From the NCBI GenBank assembly GCA_039881145.1, contig JAYKKI010000076.1, positions 11,091,001-11,155,000 of the forward strand: a stretch of DNA of 64,000 nt, given 5' to 3'. Positions 63,841-64,000 of the stretch are shown one piece after another. Made by a program: the position numbers and the translations under genes. Each line of letters opens with the position of its first letter. The stretch's first letter is position 1. Source of the stretch: Druceiella hillmani (Eukaryota; Arthropoda; Insecta; Lepidoptera; Hepialidae). Below the pieces are notes generated by a model. The model was not told the DNA's origin, did not search any database, and worked only from the letters and a program-made list of their open reading frames with translations.

Positions 63841-64000
63841 TTAGAACCATGCTATAATTAACCTGAAATGTAAAGAGGCGTGAAAAGTTATAATTAAAAT
63901 TTAATATTCGACCGTTACAAGGAATTAAATTAAAAATAAATAAGCTTGCTGTAGCTGCAAATACAATAAAAATACATCCAAAAAAGCCTTATTATTATGA

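Overview
The window reads as nuclear DNA of an insect. It is very AT-rich, has spliceosomal introns, holds two cuticular-protein genes of the arthropod Rebers-Riddiford (RR-1) type, and is otherwise packed with decayed transposable elements and (TA)n microsatellites. Several dispersed repeats (a tRNA-derived SINE and a repeat opening with a 'gggttccg...cctcaaaaag' head) look like ones I remember from Lepidoptera. That placement is from memory and not secure; Coleoptera is not excluded.

Only two intact genes can be supported. They are paralogous RR-1 cuticle proteins arranged tail to tail: CPR-A on + (29534-33317, 318 aa) and CPR-B on - (36909-39770, 212 aa). Each has three coding exons: a 9-nt exon encoding MKL, a phase-0 intron inside the signal peptide, an exon with the whole chitin-binding domain, a phase-1 intron, and a C-terminal exon ending in the same nine residues. 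CPR-A has expanded a 15-residue Gln/Gly/Pro repeat in exon 3; CPR-B has not. Their promoters share a 61-bp block of four conserved boxes at identical spacing, which suggests co-regulation.

Left part (1-29 kb): relics of a pogo/jerky-like transposase (3.6-5.3 kb), a hAT-like transposase (9.2-10.7 kb, -), three non-LTR reverse-transcriptase fragments (6.8-7.5, 22.7-24.0 and 26.7-27.1 kb), a SINE, short Penelope-derived elements, degenerate tandem repeats, and a 2.2-kb long inverted repeat that ends about 120 bp before the CPR-A promoter block.

Right part (40-64 kb): two Penelope-like retroelement copies in tandem (45.85-49.08 kb). The longer one keeps N-terminal RT motifs and the C-terminal GIY-YIG endonuclease but has lost the catalytic RT core. 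Its terminal repeat, and related copies at 15.3, 16.8 and 63.2 kb, carry sequence that folds as a type I hammerhead ribozyme. Two of these copies are palindromic fold-back units with two opposed ribozymes and 12-14 bp target-site duplications. The rest is microsatellite, minisatellite and AT-rich sequence with no recognisable gene.

The strongest leads are the hammerhead-bearing fold-back elements, the shared cuticle promoter block, and the long inverted repeat beside CPR-A.
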